Under the pieces are notes generated by a model. That model made no database searches. It was not told where the DNA came from and saw only the letters and a program-made list of their open reading frames with translations. A DNA stretch of 64,000 bases, from positions 11,925,013 to 11,989,012 of the forward strand of contig CM073324.1 in the NCBI GenBank assembly GCA_037043015.1, in the 5' to 3' direction. Made by a program: the position numbers and the translations under genes. Below are positions 21,951-30,677 of this stretch, piece after piece. Source of the DNA: Bryum argenteum (taxonomy: Eukaryota; Streptophyta; Bryopsida; Bryales; Bryaceae). Numbering within the stretch: the stretch's first letter is position 1; the number at the start of each line of letters is the position of its first letter.

Positions 21951-23658
21951 ATGGGGAAGGATAGCCGAGGTTCCCGGTTGTGGTGTGTCTGTCTTTCGCT
22001 TGCGGTGATTTTGTTGTTGCAGGCGCGCACTACTTCCGCCGCTGATTGCTCCACTGTGCTGAAAAATGTCTTCAATGTGACTACTTTCTCCACTGATGGC
22101 CTTACTTGCATGGCCTCCCCTTTTCCCTTGGACTACGCCAACGGCAACACATTCGTCTTATGGGTGCGTGACCTAATTCCCCTCTCTACCTACTCTTTTT
22201 CAAGACTAGTGTGATAGTTGACCCACTTTCAGTTAGCACTTACTGTTTACTTTCTGATGACAATGAAAGCGCTTCAGGAACAAGATTTGCTCAGAACTTT
22301 TCAAGCAGCATTTTCACATGCTGACTTGATGCATGTGTAGCTTGATGAGCTTAGTGTGCAGAACAATCTTGTTGAGGTCTCGACGAATTTTTGGTTTAAG
22401 TGAGCATCTGACGATGGGGTTTGGATGAGCAGGCGCGCAAGGACAGCACAACCGGCATTGTGAGCATGGTGCTTGCAGCCCCTCTGGTAGCAAGGCAATG
22501 GGCAGGGCTAGGGTTTTCAGGGGTAGGACAAATGCCAGGATCCTCAGCAGTGGTAGCCACACTGGGCCCTACGGGTGCACCTGAGCTCCAACAATACTAC
22601 CTCAAGGCCAAGGACCAGAGCCAAGTCTATAAGGACGACACCAGGCTAACGCTCACTTCCCGTGCTGAAGCTCAATACGATGCCACCACCAAGACTGTCT
22701 ACTTCGCCTTACAAATCGATTTCGCCACTTCCAAAGTCACTCCCAACTTTGCGCTCTATGCCCAAGGCCCGGCGTCTGCCGACGGTTCTGTCATCACGTA
22801 CCACCGGGTTGCGTACATGGAAAAGCTGGACAGTGCACAGTTTCCCGCGAGTAAGCTCACTCCTTCATGCTCTTTGTAACTAGAGTACTCTCGGGTCTTC
22901 ATCCATTGCTGAGAATTGAGCTGGGCTGCAGGTATGGTAGGGCAATCAGCGGCCTCGAAACTTGACAGGAAAGTGAAGGCCCATGGAGCTATTCAAGTGT
23001 TCGGATGGGGAGTGCTGCTACCTCTTGGAGCCATGGTTGCTCGATACGGCCGTGGCTTTGACCCTGCTTGGTTCTACCTCCACGCCACGTTCCAAATGAT
23101 CGGCTTCATTTTCGTCATTGCTGGTGTTGCCACTGGTGTTAGTCTTGCGAAAGATATCGATGTGAAAGGCTTGGATGGCCACAGAGGTCTTGGTATCTTC
23201 CTCCTCTTCCTGGCTATCCTACAGGTATGCTCTCGCCATCTATTGAATCTGCACTCGCTAGTTCGAGTTTAGAACTAGTGCGTGCTGGACGGATTACAGG
23301 ACCATGATTGCTCTTCCAGAAATTGCACTTATGCGTGGTGCTGGTTGTGCAGGTTCTGGCCGTTGTATTGCGTCCCAGGAAGGACGCTCATATGCGGAAG
23401 TACTGGAATTGGTATCACTGGTGGGTGGGGCGACTGGCACTGTTTCTGGCGGTGATCAATATTTTCGTGGGGCTCAACCTCAGTGACGAATCGAAGAAAC
23501 TGAGAGTGAGCTACATAGTCCTGCTGGCCTTCGAGCTTCTGGCCTTTGCCATCTTCGAAACGCTCTACTGGATCAAGTGGAACCGAGACCCAGGAACTGG
23601 AAATCGATGGAACCGGTCTACAACTGAGCGGGAGTTTCAAATGGCCGACAACTATTAA
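21951..23658 (+). CDS. DOMON domain-cytochrome b561 protein
   Basis: Four exons, 21951-22163, 22433-22850, 22932-23224 and 23353-23658, join in phase to give 409 aa. A signal peptide (residues 1-31, core LSLAVILLLQARTTSA) precedes a DOMON domain (about 50-205, with WAGLGFSGVGQMPGSSAVV and VYFALQIDF), which binds heme or sugar outside the cell. A cytochrome b561 core of about five membrane helices follows. Its candidate heme ligands are His in KAHGAIQVFGWG, FYLHATFQM, GHRGLGIF and NWYHWWVGR, as expected. The family moves electrons across the plasma membrane, usually from cytosolic ascorbate to the wall space. Length is typical of plant auxin-responsive CYB561-DOMON proteins. The start gives a clean signal peptide. 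The physiological acceptor cannot be told from sequence. Confidence 0.93.
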
Positions 23659-24773
23659 TTGAGTCTCTAATTTCTGGGACTTTCAAGCACGAGGGTGCTG
23701 TGCACTTCTCGAAACTAGATTATCCCTTTCACCATCGTTTAACATCTGGTGAGGTCTCTGCTTACTTCGAGCATTCAAACACCTGTAATTTTTTGAGATA
23801 GTTTTGATCACTAGAGCCAAATCAGTTACGAATACTTGTACGAGTTTTTTTGTATGCCATGTTGCGGACAGTCAGACTTGCTGACACGGAAGTAGAGTAT
23901 GAAGAGGTGAGTTGCTCTTGGACAAGGAAGGTCAATATATCAGGTCTTAGTATTCTATTCAATCTGATACAGGAATGTGAATGTTGGTCAGTTGGACTAT
24001 ATAAAGATCAAAATTACTGAGCTCTTCTGTGTTGGCTTGAGCGATTCTAGCTCGGTGGTCATGCAATTGCCATTTCCTACATAATTTTATAGTTGAAATC
24101 GGTGTGGTGATTTGAAGTAGCTTTTGAGAAAACAAAAACTTGTCGTTTGCTTCATTACATTCATTTCAGGCCATTTCAGTCTAGAGGTAAATTCACGCTG
24201 TAGGTTCAGGCCATTTCAGTAAATTGAACTTGAAAATGCTTTAAAGTTCCTAGTCTCATATTCTAAAATATGCATATGCATATTTACATTTCCCGGCGTA
24301 CCACAGCTTAGCGCATACAACATCGTTCATTTCCAAATACTTTGCATGCGAAGTGATAGTTTCATTGTCCTGGAATTGTTTTAATTGATTGAATCTTTCA
24401 ACCATAATTCGCACTTTTCAACTATACATGATCAGAAAATGTCCCAAACGAAAGCATACATCCATGAAGACACGCTACACTCAAGATCATTCCCAATTAC
24501 GAGACATTCCAAATCATTAATTCAGAACAGTACAAAACATTCCAGAAAATATACTCCAGAAAAATTTGTATGCACAATTTAGAAGTAAGCTTGAAGAATG
24601 CTTCGATTACCTCCACTTCACTATCCATACCTCAATCCACAATACTTTATGCGCATGTTATTACTACAAAGTTTGCAGAACGGAGACAAGCCTTACTTAA
24701 TTCAAATCAGGCACTCCAAAACTAAATTCGCCGAATCACATACAGCATTTAGCAGCTGGAGTTATCAACTAGT
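23659..24773. other. Intergenic between convergent genes
   Basis: Holds the 3' ends of the b561 gene (+) and the germin-like gene (-), which converge here. AT-rich, with no coding region or clear repeat recognised. A short duplication of CAGGCCATTTCAGT lies near 24168-24222. Confidence 0.5.
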
Positions 24774-25549
24774 TTAACCCCAGTAGCGAGGAACGGCGCT
24801 CTCCAATGCCTTAACAGTGGTGGGATTGATGCCGAATGACTTCTCGATCACGGCGCTCGTGATGTTGGGCACGAGCACATTGTTGGAGGAGAACAAGAAC
24901 CCGGGGTTCTGGGAGGTGAGCGTGTTGAAGGTGATGGCAGTCTCGTTGCCGACGTTGAGCTGAAAGTGCAACAGGGCGCGCGGGAAGACAGTGAGATCGC
25001 CTACCTCCAGAGTGGATGCGTACAGCACATTTTCCTCGCTTACGAACCCTGTGTAGACGCGTCCCTTCACCACGTACAGCGTCTCGGACGCGCGCGGGTG
25101 GGTGTGCAGAGGGACCACGCCACCCACCGCGAAGTCCAGCCTCGCGTGCGATACTCCCTGCGTGTTCAACCCTGGGAACTGGAATATGGTCGCCAAGTTC
25201 GCCGTTGCCCCCGTCTCCGACACGGAAGTAGGATACTCTGAGCAACCAGAGCGTTAGATCCACGGACCAGAAACTCGACTGATCAAAAAATGAACGTTCG
25301 TATCACTGCAGGTTTGTCGATTACACCCGAATGTAGCATGAGCCCGGGATTGCGGAGCCCGGTGTAGGTGAAGTCCTTGGCGGTGACTTCACTGCGGGGC
25401 TTGCAAGGGAACCCATTCACAGAAACTTTAGATTTCAGATCGGCCACGCAAAAGTCTTGTAACGGGTCTGGGTCCGCCGCATGGCCACTGTTTAACAATG
25501 CGACACAGGTCACAGCTAGGATTCAGCAAATTAGAAAAATTTGTGACAT
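24774..25549 (-). CDS. Germin-like protein; possible nonsense codon in signal peptide
   Basis: Two exons on the minus strand, 25307-25549 and 24774-25235, with a 71-bp intron, encoding a secreted cupin of about 233 aa. Hallmarks: paired cysteines (DFCVADL...GFPCKP), cupin box 1 PLHTHPRASE with the two His and Glu, and box 2 FPRALLHFQ with the last metal-binding His. Germin-like proteins are Mn-binding wall proteins, often with superoxide dismutase or oxalate oxidase activity. Oddity: the in-frame ATG (25547-25549) opens a hydrophobic leader, MSQIFLIC, then TGA at 25523-25525, then ILAVTCVALLNSGHAA and the mature DPDPLQDFC. Either the signal peptide carries a nonsense mutation, or CCTAG just after the TGA is a 3' splice site for an unseen first exon; I find no suitable exon upstream. 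The cupin part is intact. Confidence 0.8.
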
Positions 25550-26539
25550 GAATTGTATCAAGGTTCATCTCATGAAATATTCATGAGGAGAATATGCGCG
25601 TTTTTCTGGTGTGCGAGACCGAGACCCACGGCCGTTTGGAGCGAGTGTAGGGAGACTAGTGGCCTACGCTTTTGGCTGCTTTTGGCGCGGAGCGGGTGAG
25701 GGAGGGAGAGCGCTGAAATTAGGGTAGCCAGGTGCCTTCCGGCGCCTTCCGTTTCCGCATCGTTGCAATTCTAACGTGTGCCCCTTGCTGCAGCAGCAAG
25801 CGAAGGGAATTTTGCCTTGCCTTCCTTGCCTTGCCTTCCTTGCCTTGCCTTCCTTGCCTTGCCTTCCTTGCCTTGCCTTCCTTGCCTTGCCTTCCTTGCC
25901 TTGCCCTGCAGTGAAGCAAAACAGAAAGTCTTCGAGAAAGGCTTCTGTCCGATCTAGAAATCGGTCGACTAGCACTCTTTTGATTGTCTTGTGTGATCGC
26001 GTCCGCTTTAGATACATTCGCTTGATCAACCCAACTCTATCTCTTTGAGGTAAGGATGCTCATATGCTCTCAGTTCTTTGTGAGAACAATTTTTTTCAGT
26101 TTAATCAAGGTTGCTCAATTCCCTCTGCATCTATTTTGTATACTTTCCGTTCGTGGATACCTTCAGACCTAAATCGAATTTGGGGTTTATGGCCATCAAT
26201 CATAGTTTTGAGAGGATCTGCTACAAACTGTTCCAAGCATTCGATCTACCGTTATTAATTTTCTCGTCATCGATTGATGTACAGCGATACGAGCTGGCCT
26301 TCTTTTTGTTCCTTACAATCGGTATCACCAGCGCAAGGATTTAGGGTTTAAGGTTTTTTTATTAGTGGTATGAATCCAAATTAGGGTTTCAAGGTCCAAA
26401 ATTCTCTCATAACCCTCTAATACTGTAATGGATTCATCTACTCCCTCATGGTTGGCCTGCCATTAAGCGTTCAACAAACCTCTCATGTTGGTGAGAATTC
26501 TGGTCTAATGTTACTGCTTTACATATCCGCAATTGGCAG
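25550..26539. other. Divergent promoter region with telo-box-like motifs
   Basis: Lies between the germin-like gene (-) and the glucan water dikinase fragment (+). About 25.6-26.05 kb is relatively GC-rich and ends at TTTGAG followed by GTAAGG, which resembles a 5' untranslated exon and its splice donor. Two TTAGGGTTT telo-box-like motifs occur near 26341 and 26382, often found near plant transcription starts. Whether this promoter is still used is unknown. Confidence 0.4.
25812..25905. repeat. 14-bp minisatellite (TTGCCTTGCCTTCC)n
   Basis: Nearly seven near-perfect tandem copies of TTGCCTTGCCTTCC, flanked by less repetitive GC-rich sequence. Every frame stays open across it on both strands, which explains the long repetitive reading frames (RQGKEGKA type on the minus strand). 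It lies in the shared upstream region of the germin-like gene and the gene-fragment array. Confidence 0.9.
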
Positions 26540-27755
26540 GTGATTAGTCCAGTTGACGTGAAGGGTTTTATCGAAGTTGTTGATGAGCTGGAGCACGTCC
26601 AAGACAAGGTTTATGATCGTCCTACCATTCTGATATCAGGACGTGTGAAGGGAGAGGAAGAAATTCCTGATGGTGCTGTAGCTGTATTGACACCAGACAT
26701 GCCTGATGTACTCTCATGTTTCAGTGCGGGCTCGTAACGGCAAGGTTGGTTTTGTTCGTGTCCTCTAGGAATAATTTTCAATCGAAAGGTTTACATTGCG
26801 CTGTTATATCATATTTTGGTGGTCTTGTCACATATTCAACAGCTTCTAAACATCCGTTTGAGATTTTCCAACTAGACAGGCTCTTACTCAATTGATCAAG
26901 TGAGGTCTTGCAGATCTGCTTTGCGACATGCTTTGACCCGGATGTTCTTGCCGATCTCCGAAAAAAGGACAAGAAGGCGGTCTTCATTCAGATCACACCC
27001 AATGCTGACCTATCTTATAGGTAGGTCCAGTTGTGGTTTGTCGAACGCGATTTTTCCTGGCATAAGAATGATATGATAATAATGTTCTGTTTTAAGTTTT
27101 AAATATAACCTCTGATGACTCTATGCAGCGATATCGGGGCTGCAGAGGTAGAGAGTGTGGCGGCAACAGATAATGATCAGGCACCTCCTCCAAAGATCAT
27201 ATTGAAAAAGAAGAAAAATGTTGGGAAATATGCTATTTCAGCTGATGAGTTTACACCAGATCTGGTAAGATCCACAGTGTGGCAATAACTTGGATTCGTG
27301 TATAATATCAGTCTGCATCAATTTGGACACCCTTTTTTATCAGAATGGCTGTTCTAATGTTGCTGCTTTCCTGGTGAACTGAGGAATTCGATTGTGTCTC
27401 CTTATTGTGACAAAATGTCGTTGGTGTGTTTTTTTACCAGGTTGGTGCTAAGTCACGTAATTTAGCCAACCTGAGAGGCAAGCTTCCCTCGTGGATTCGT
27501 CTTCCAACTTCAGTAGCTTTGCCATTTGGAGTCTTCGAGAAAGTTCTAGCAGAGAGCATCAATAAGGTCAGTAATATCACTTGTTTCGTTTGATCCGCGG
27601 GTGAAGAGCACATGGAAGCATGACCTGTTGTCGACTTCTGCAGATAATTTTTTGCCTTGATAAATATATTTTCATCTTTTGTTACTCAATCTGCATAGTG
27701 CTTTATGTTGATGTGGCCACAGAGATTGCAAACCTTAGCAAGCAACTTGCTTCTT
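26540..27755 (+). pseudogene. GWD: Glucan water dikinase fragment, frameshifted
   Basis: Five exon-like blocks with introns retained: 26540-26744, 26914-27020, 27129-27264, 27441-27567 and 27723 to about 27755. They translate to the stretch of alpha-glucan, water dikinase 1 around and after its phosphohistidine: VISPVDVKGFIEVVDEL, YDRPTILISGRVKGEEEIPDG, VAVLTPDMPDVLS, ICFATCFDPDVLADL, KYAISADEFTPDLVGAKSRN and TSVALPFGVFEKVL. The enzyme phosphorylates starch in plastids. Only roughly a tenth of the protein is here: there is no transit peptide, starch-binding domain or ATP-grasp domain. In exon 1 the conserved run TPDMPDVLSHVSVRARN is broken by a 2-bp loss at about 26714-26717 that removes the catalytic His codon and shifts the frame. 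The remnant stops shortly before the next gene. Confidence 0.85.
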
Positions 27756-27779
27756 GTGTTTTTATTCAGGGCTTGAATC

Positions 27780-28587
27780 ATGGCACTCCGCAAGTGCTTG
27801 GGGAGTGGCCTCCGCTTCATGGAGACTCCACTCCACGCGAGTGCATGTAACGCAGCAGCAATTTGGAAGAACCAGACGAGCTCGGAATTCACAACCAAGA
27901 GATTCTCGAGCTCAGATTCTGTGAGGAACCAGTCTGAAGAGAAGCTGGTGTTATATCGTGCCAAATGGATGCGACCTCTCCGTGTCATGGTCAGGTGAAG
28001 GTCTTGTCCTACTACTTGTGTATGGAGGTGATAGTATATTGATATATGGATATCGATTTTGTGTAATTTTTTCACAGGCTCAAGATATTTCAACTTGGAG
28101 GTTTGGCAGCGTTCGCACTGCCTTTAGCTGAATATGCAAATGAGGTACAGAGACATCAGTGCTCCTGATTCTTCTATTGATACGGTTTTTATCAGTATAC
28201 AGCCTGAGTAGACTGCTTTGTTTGGGTACTGTGCTGCAAGGGCATCTTTTAGGGACAACTCTCTACAGGAACAGTTGCAGCTGTGACCGCTGTGGTCGGA
28301 GGAGCTGGTGCTGCTTCGGCTGCACTTTGGTATTATTCTCGCAGATATATGGGCAAAATGGCGCTTGTGGGACCGAACCTCAAACACATTCAGCTCAGCG
28401 TCATCGATTTGTGGGGTAATCGTGAGGTACTTCAGTTTTTTCCATCTACTCACTTTCCTTTCGCCTTGTCTGAGATTGCATTCTTGTAATGAACCTCCTC
28501 ACAGATTCGTCATCAACACAACTACGAAAATACAACTACTACAAGGACTTGTTCAAAAGCTCTCCTCTCAACTATGGAAGCTTGTGA
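27780..28587 (+). CDS. TMEM186-like mitochondrial membrane protein
   Basis: Three well-supported exons, 27780-27994, 28078-28144 and 28253-28426, join in phase for about 152 aa. The N-terminus (MALRKCLGSGLRF, rich in Arg/Ser/Thr with few acids) looks like a mitochondrial targeting sequence. Next come LVLYRAKWMRPLRVMVRLK, a first membrane helix (IFQLGGLAAFALPLAEY), a second (TVAAVTAVVGGAGAASAALWYY) and SRRYMGKMALVGPNLKHIQLSVIDLWGNRE. This two-helix plan resembles TMEM186, an inner-membrane protein linked to complex I assembly in animals; the assignment is from memory of the family. The 3' end is uncertain: a short last exon (about 28549-28587, DLFKSSPLNYGSL) closes the frame but is unlike the family. 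The gene lies between two broken gene fragments and may itself be truncated. Confidence 0.55.
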
Positions 28588-28647
28588 TTAAGCTGGGCTT
28601 CTCATCCCATTGTTGGTCTTCATCTTGTTGTTGTCGTAAATCAACAG

Positions 28648-29324
28648 GACGAGATTACGTTGAGGGGACATTCAATTGAATGCCGTATTAATGCTGAGGA
28701 TGCATTCCAAGGCTTTCGTCCTGGACCAGGTAAGATTTCTGATTCTGATTCAAACCCACACCCCTGAATTCTGAAGACCAATTGCAAGTAACATAAAATA
28801 ATTTGGTAATAGATCCTATTCAACGGTGCGCATGTGAAGAAAGTTCATGGTTTTACAAGTCCTTCTCATTTGGAATGCAGGACGTATCACCGGCTATCTG
28901 CCTCCTGGTGGCTGGTGGCTCATTTGTGAGAACGGACAACCACATCTACACAGACTATGTAGTACCACCCAGTTACGACTCGTTGCTCGGAAAGGTCAGT
29001 CTTCTTCGGACTCAAACCAAACATATACTGCTGTTCAAATTATCATTTTTTGAAATTGGTGATACTCTTCCGTGTGCAGCTGATCGTCTGGGCCCCAACT
29101 AGGGAGAAAGCTATTGAAAGGATGAAGCGAGCTATGAATGATACCATCATCACAAGTTGATCACCGTCCCTTTTGTTATGTGATATAAATATGATTAAGG
29201 AAATGTTATTGCTCAGTATTTAGAGTGACCTCAGTTCTAATTCGATTCTGAGAAGGAAATTCTGGTATCTGTGTCAGGCATTCCGACCACCATCGACTAT
29301 CACAAGCTTATCTTTAACATTCAG
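28648..29324 (+). pseudogene. CAC2: Plastid biotin carboxylase fragment, frameshifted
   Basis: Four exon-like blocks, 28648-28729, 28881-28994, 29080-29155 and 29278-29324, match the C-terminal part of the biotin carboxylase subunit of plastid acetyl-CoA carboxylase, first enzyme of fatty acid synthesis. Recognisable runs are [75 protein letters not shown] and IPTTIDYHKLIF. In the second block a 7-bp tandem duplication (TGGTGGC twice, about 28902-28915) breaks the frame between PPGG and SFVRTDNH. The N-terminal ATP-grasp half and the final exon are absent. It is a gene fragment, not a working gene. Confidence 0.85.
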
Positions 29325-30197
29325 GTCAGTGCCACTTGAGTCTCTATGAACATCTGCTCTTGACGCTACTTCAAAATGATACATGTCCATTTGGGCACTT
29401 TAGGTTGACTTGTAGTCTGTAGGTTGATTGATGTCAGGACACTGACATCACCTGATTTTTTTCGTCCGAAATTGCACACTGTGCAGTGATAGTTAGGTGC
29501 TAATTGGGAGTAATAGTTTGAGTTGCCTTTAGTGAAATTTTTGTGCATCAATGAGTTGTTCAGTCCGAGAATGCCGTATATATAGTCTGTTCTTGATTAT
29601 TTCGTATGCCATATATATTTACATCTTGTAAATCTGGACTCTTGATGTGTAGGGCGGTGACCCAAATTACCGGGCAGCCTGGACGAAAATCTGGACAGAA
29701 ATGTGCGATGGGAGCTTAGATCTCGGGAACATTGTAGGAGCATACATGTAGTATAAGTAGTATTTAGATAGTACCTAGGATATTGATTATAATATAGTCA
29801 AGTTCTACTATTTGCTCTCATGTAACTGGTTTTTCAGAAATGGAAAAATGGCAATTTCCACACTAAAAACGCTTGTGTTTTCTTCTCATTATTTCTGTGC
29901 ATTTTGAATACATCAAAATATACATTTTTCATGTCGAAATCAAAATTCATGTGGAGAATAACCCATGAAAAATGGGGATTTTCATGTCTTCTTCCCATGA
30001 AAATGGTCCAATTTCATGGGGAACCACTTCCCCTATTCCCATTAAAATCTTGACTTTTCATGACGAGAAGCTCCAAATATATGAGATATTCATGACATGA
30101 AGAGGTCATTTTTCATGAGGAGAAAATCCCATGAAAAATGGGGATTTTCATGTCATCTCCCCATGAAAATCTCCATTTTTCATGGGTCGCATTCTAG
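29325..30197. repeat. CATGAAAA palindromic repeats and hairpin ending CTAG
   Basis: After the biotin carboxylase fragment, about 29925-30186 is built from overlapping palindromes of the type CATGAAAAATGGGGATTTTCATG. The last one forms a perfect 10-bp stem, CCCATGAAAA / TTTTCATGGG (30160-30186), with a 7-base loop. Seven bases later comes CTAG (30194-30197) followed by T. A hairpin shortly before CTRR with a following T is the 3' signature of Helitron transposons; here it may be coincidental because the hairpin belongs to a local repeat. Confidence 0.5.
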
Positions 30198-30367
30198 TTG
30201 CCGGTCATGACGAGGACCCATGAGCACATGAGGACCATTGCTTGAATCTCGATCAAAGAATTATGCTGATCAGCTCTCTGAGTTGATCTGTCTGATACTT
30301 GCTTGGGATCAAGTGCGGAGAATGATCTCAATTTATACACCTTAGCAAGACTTGTCTTTTGTTTCAG

Positions 30368-30677
30368 CTGACCGGCCGCAACAGTTTGAAGCTTCAGTCT
30401 CGAGTATGTTGACTGGGATTGACCTTGCAGTCACGGGCCTCTCACTCAAAGTAGCTAGCTTAAAGAAGCGATAGTGAAGCATAGAAATATCGTCATGCCC
30501 AGGAACCGAAAGGTATCTAGAAACAAGGCTTACGACAGGACACGTTATAAGAAAGTAAGTACTGGGTTTAGTTCTTGGAATGTTGCTCAGGTGCCGATCA
30601 CAATAAAGTCACCAATTCATGAATACAATCGAGGCAAGTTCGATGGAGGTGGCGAGGAAGGGAGAACTCGATATTAA
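30368..30677 (+). other. Unrecognised exon-like segments
   Basis: TTGTTTCAG at 30359-30367 is a good 3' splice site. It is followed by a frame reading DRPQQFEASVSSMLTGIDL then AVTGLSLKVASLKKR and a stop at 30472-30474. Two further segments (KHRNIVMPRNRKVSRNKAYD up to a GTAAGT donor, and VPITIKSPIHEYNRGKF after a CAG) look exon-like. I do not recognise the family. This could be the tail of another captured gene fragment or chance. Confidence 0.25.

Noticed and set aside
25664-26048. Long repetitive reading frames on both strands (RQGKEGKA and LPCLAFLA types)
   Set aside because: They are products of the 14-bp minisatellite, which has no stops in any frame.
29652-29748. Exon-like segment GGDPNYRAAWTKIWTEM after the biotin carboxylase fragment
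   Set aside because: Does not match the expected end of biotin carboxylase and no other family was recognised.
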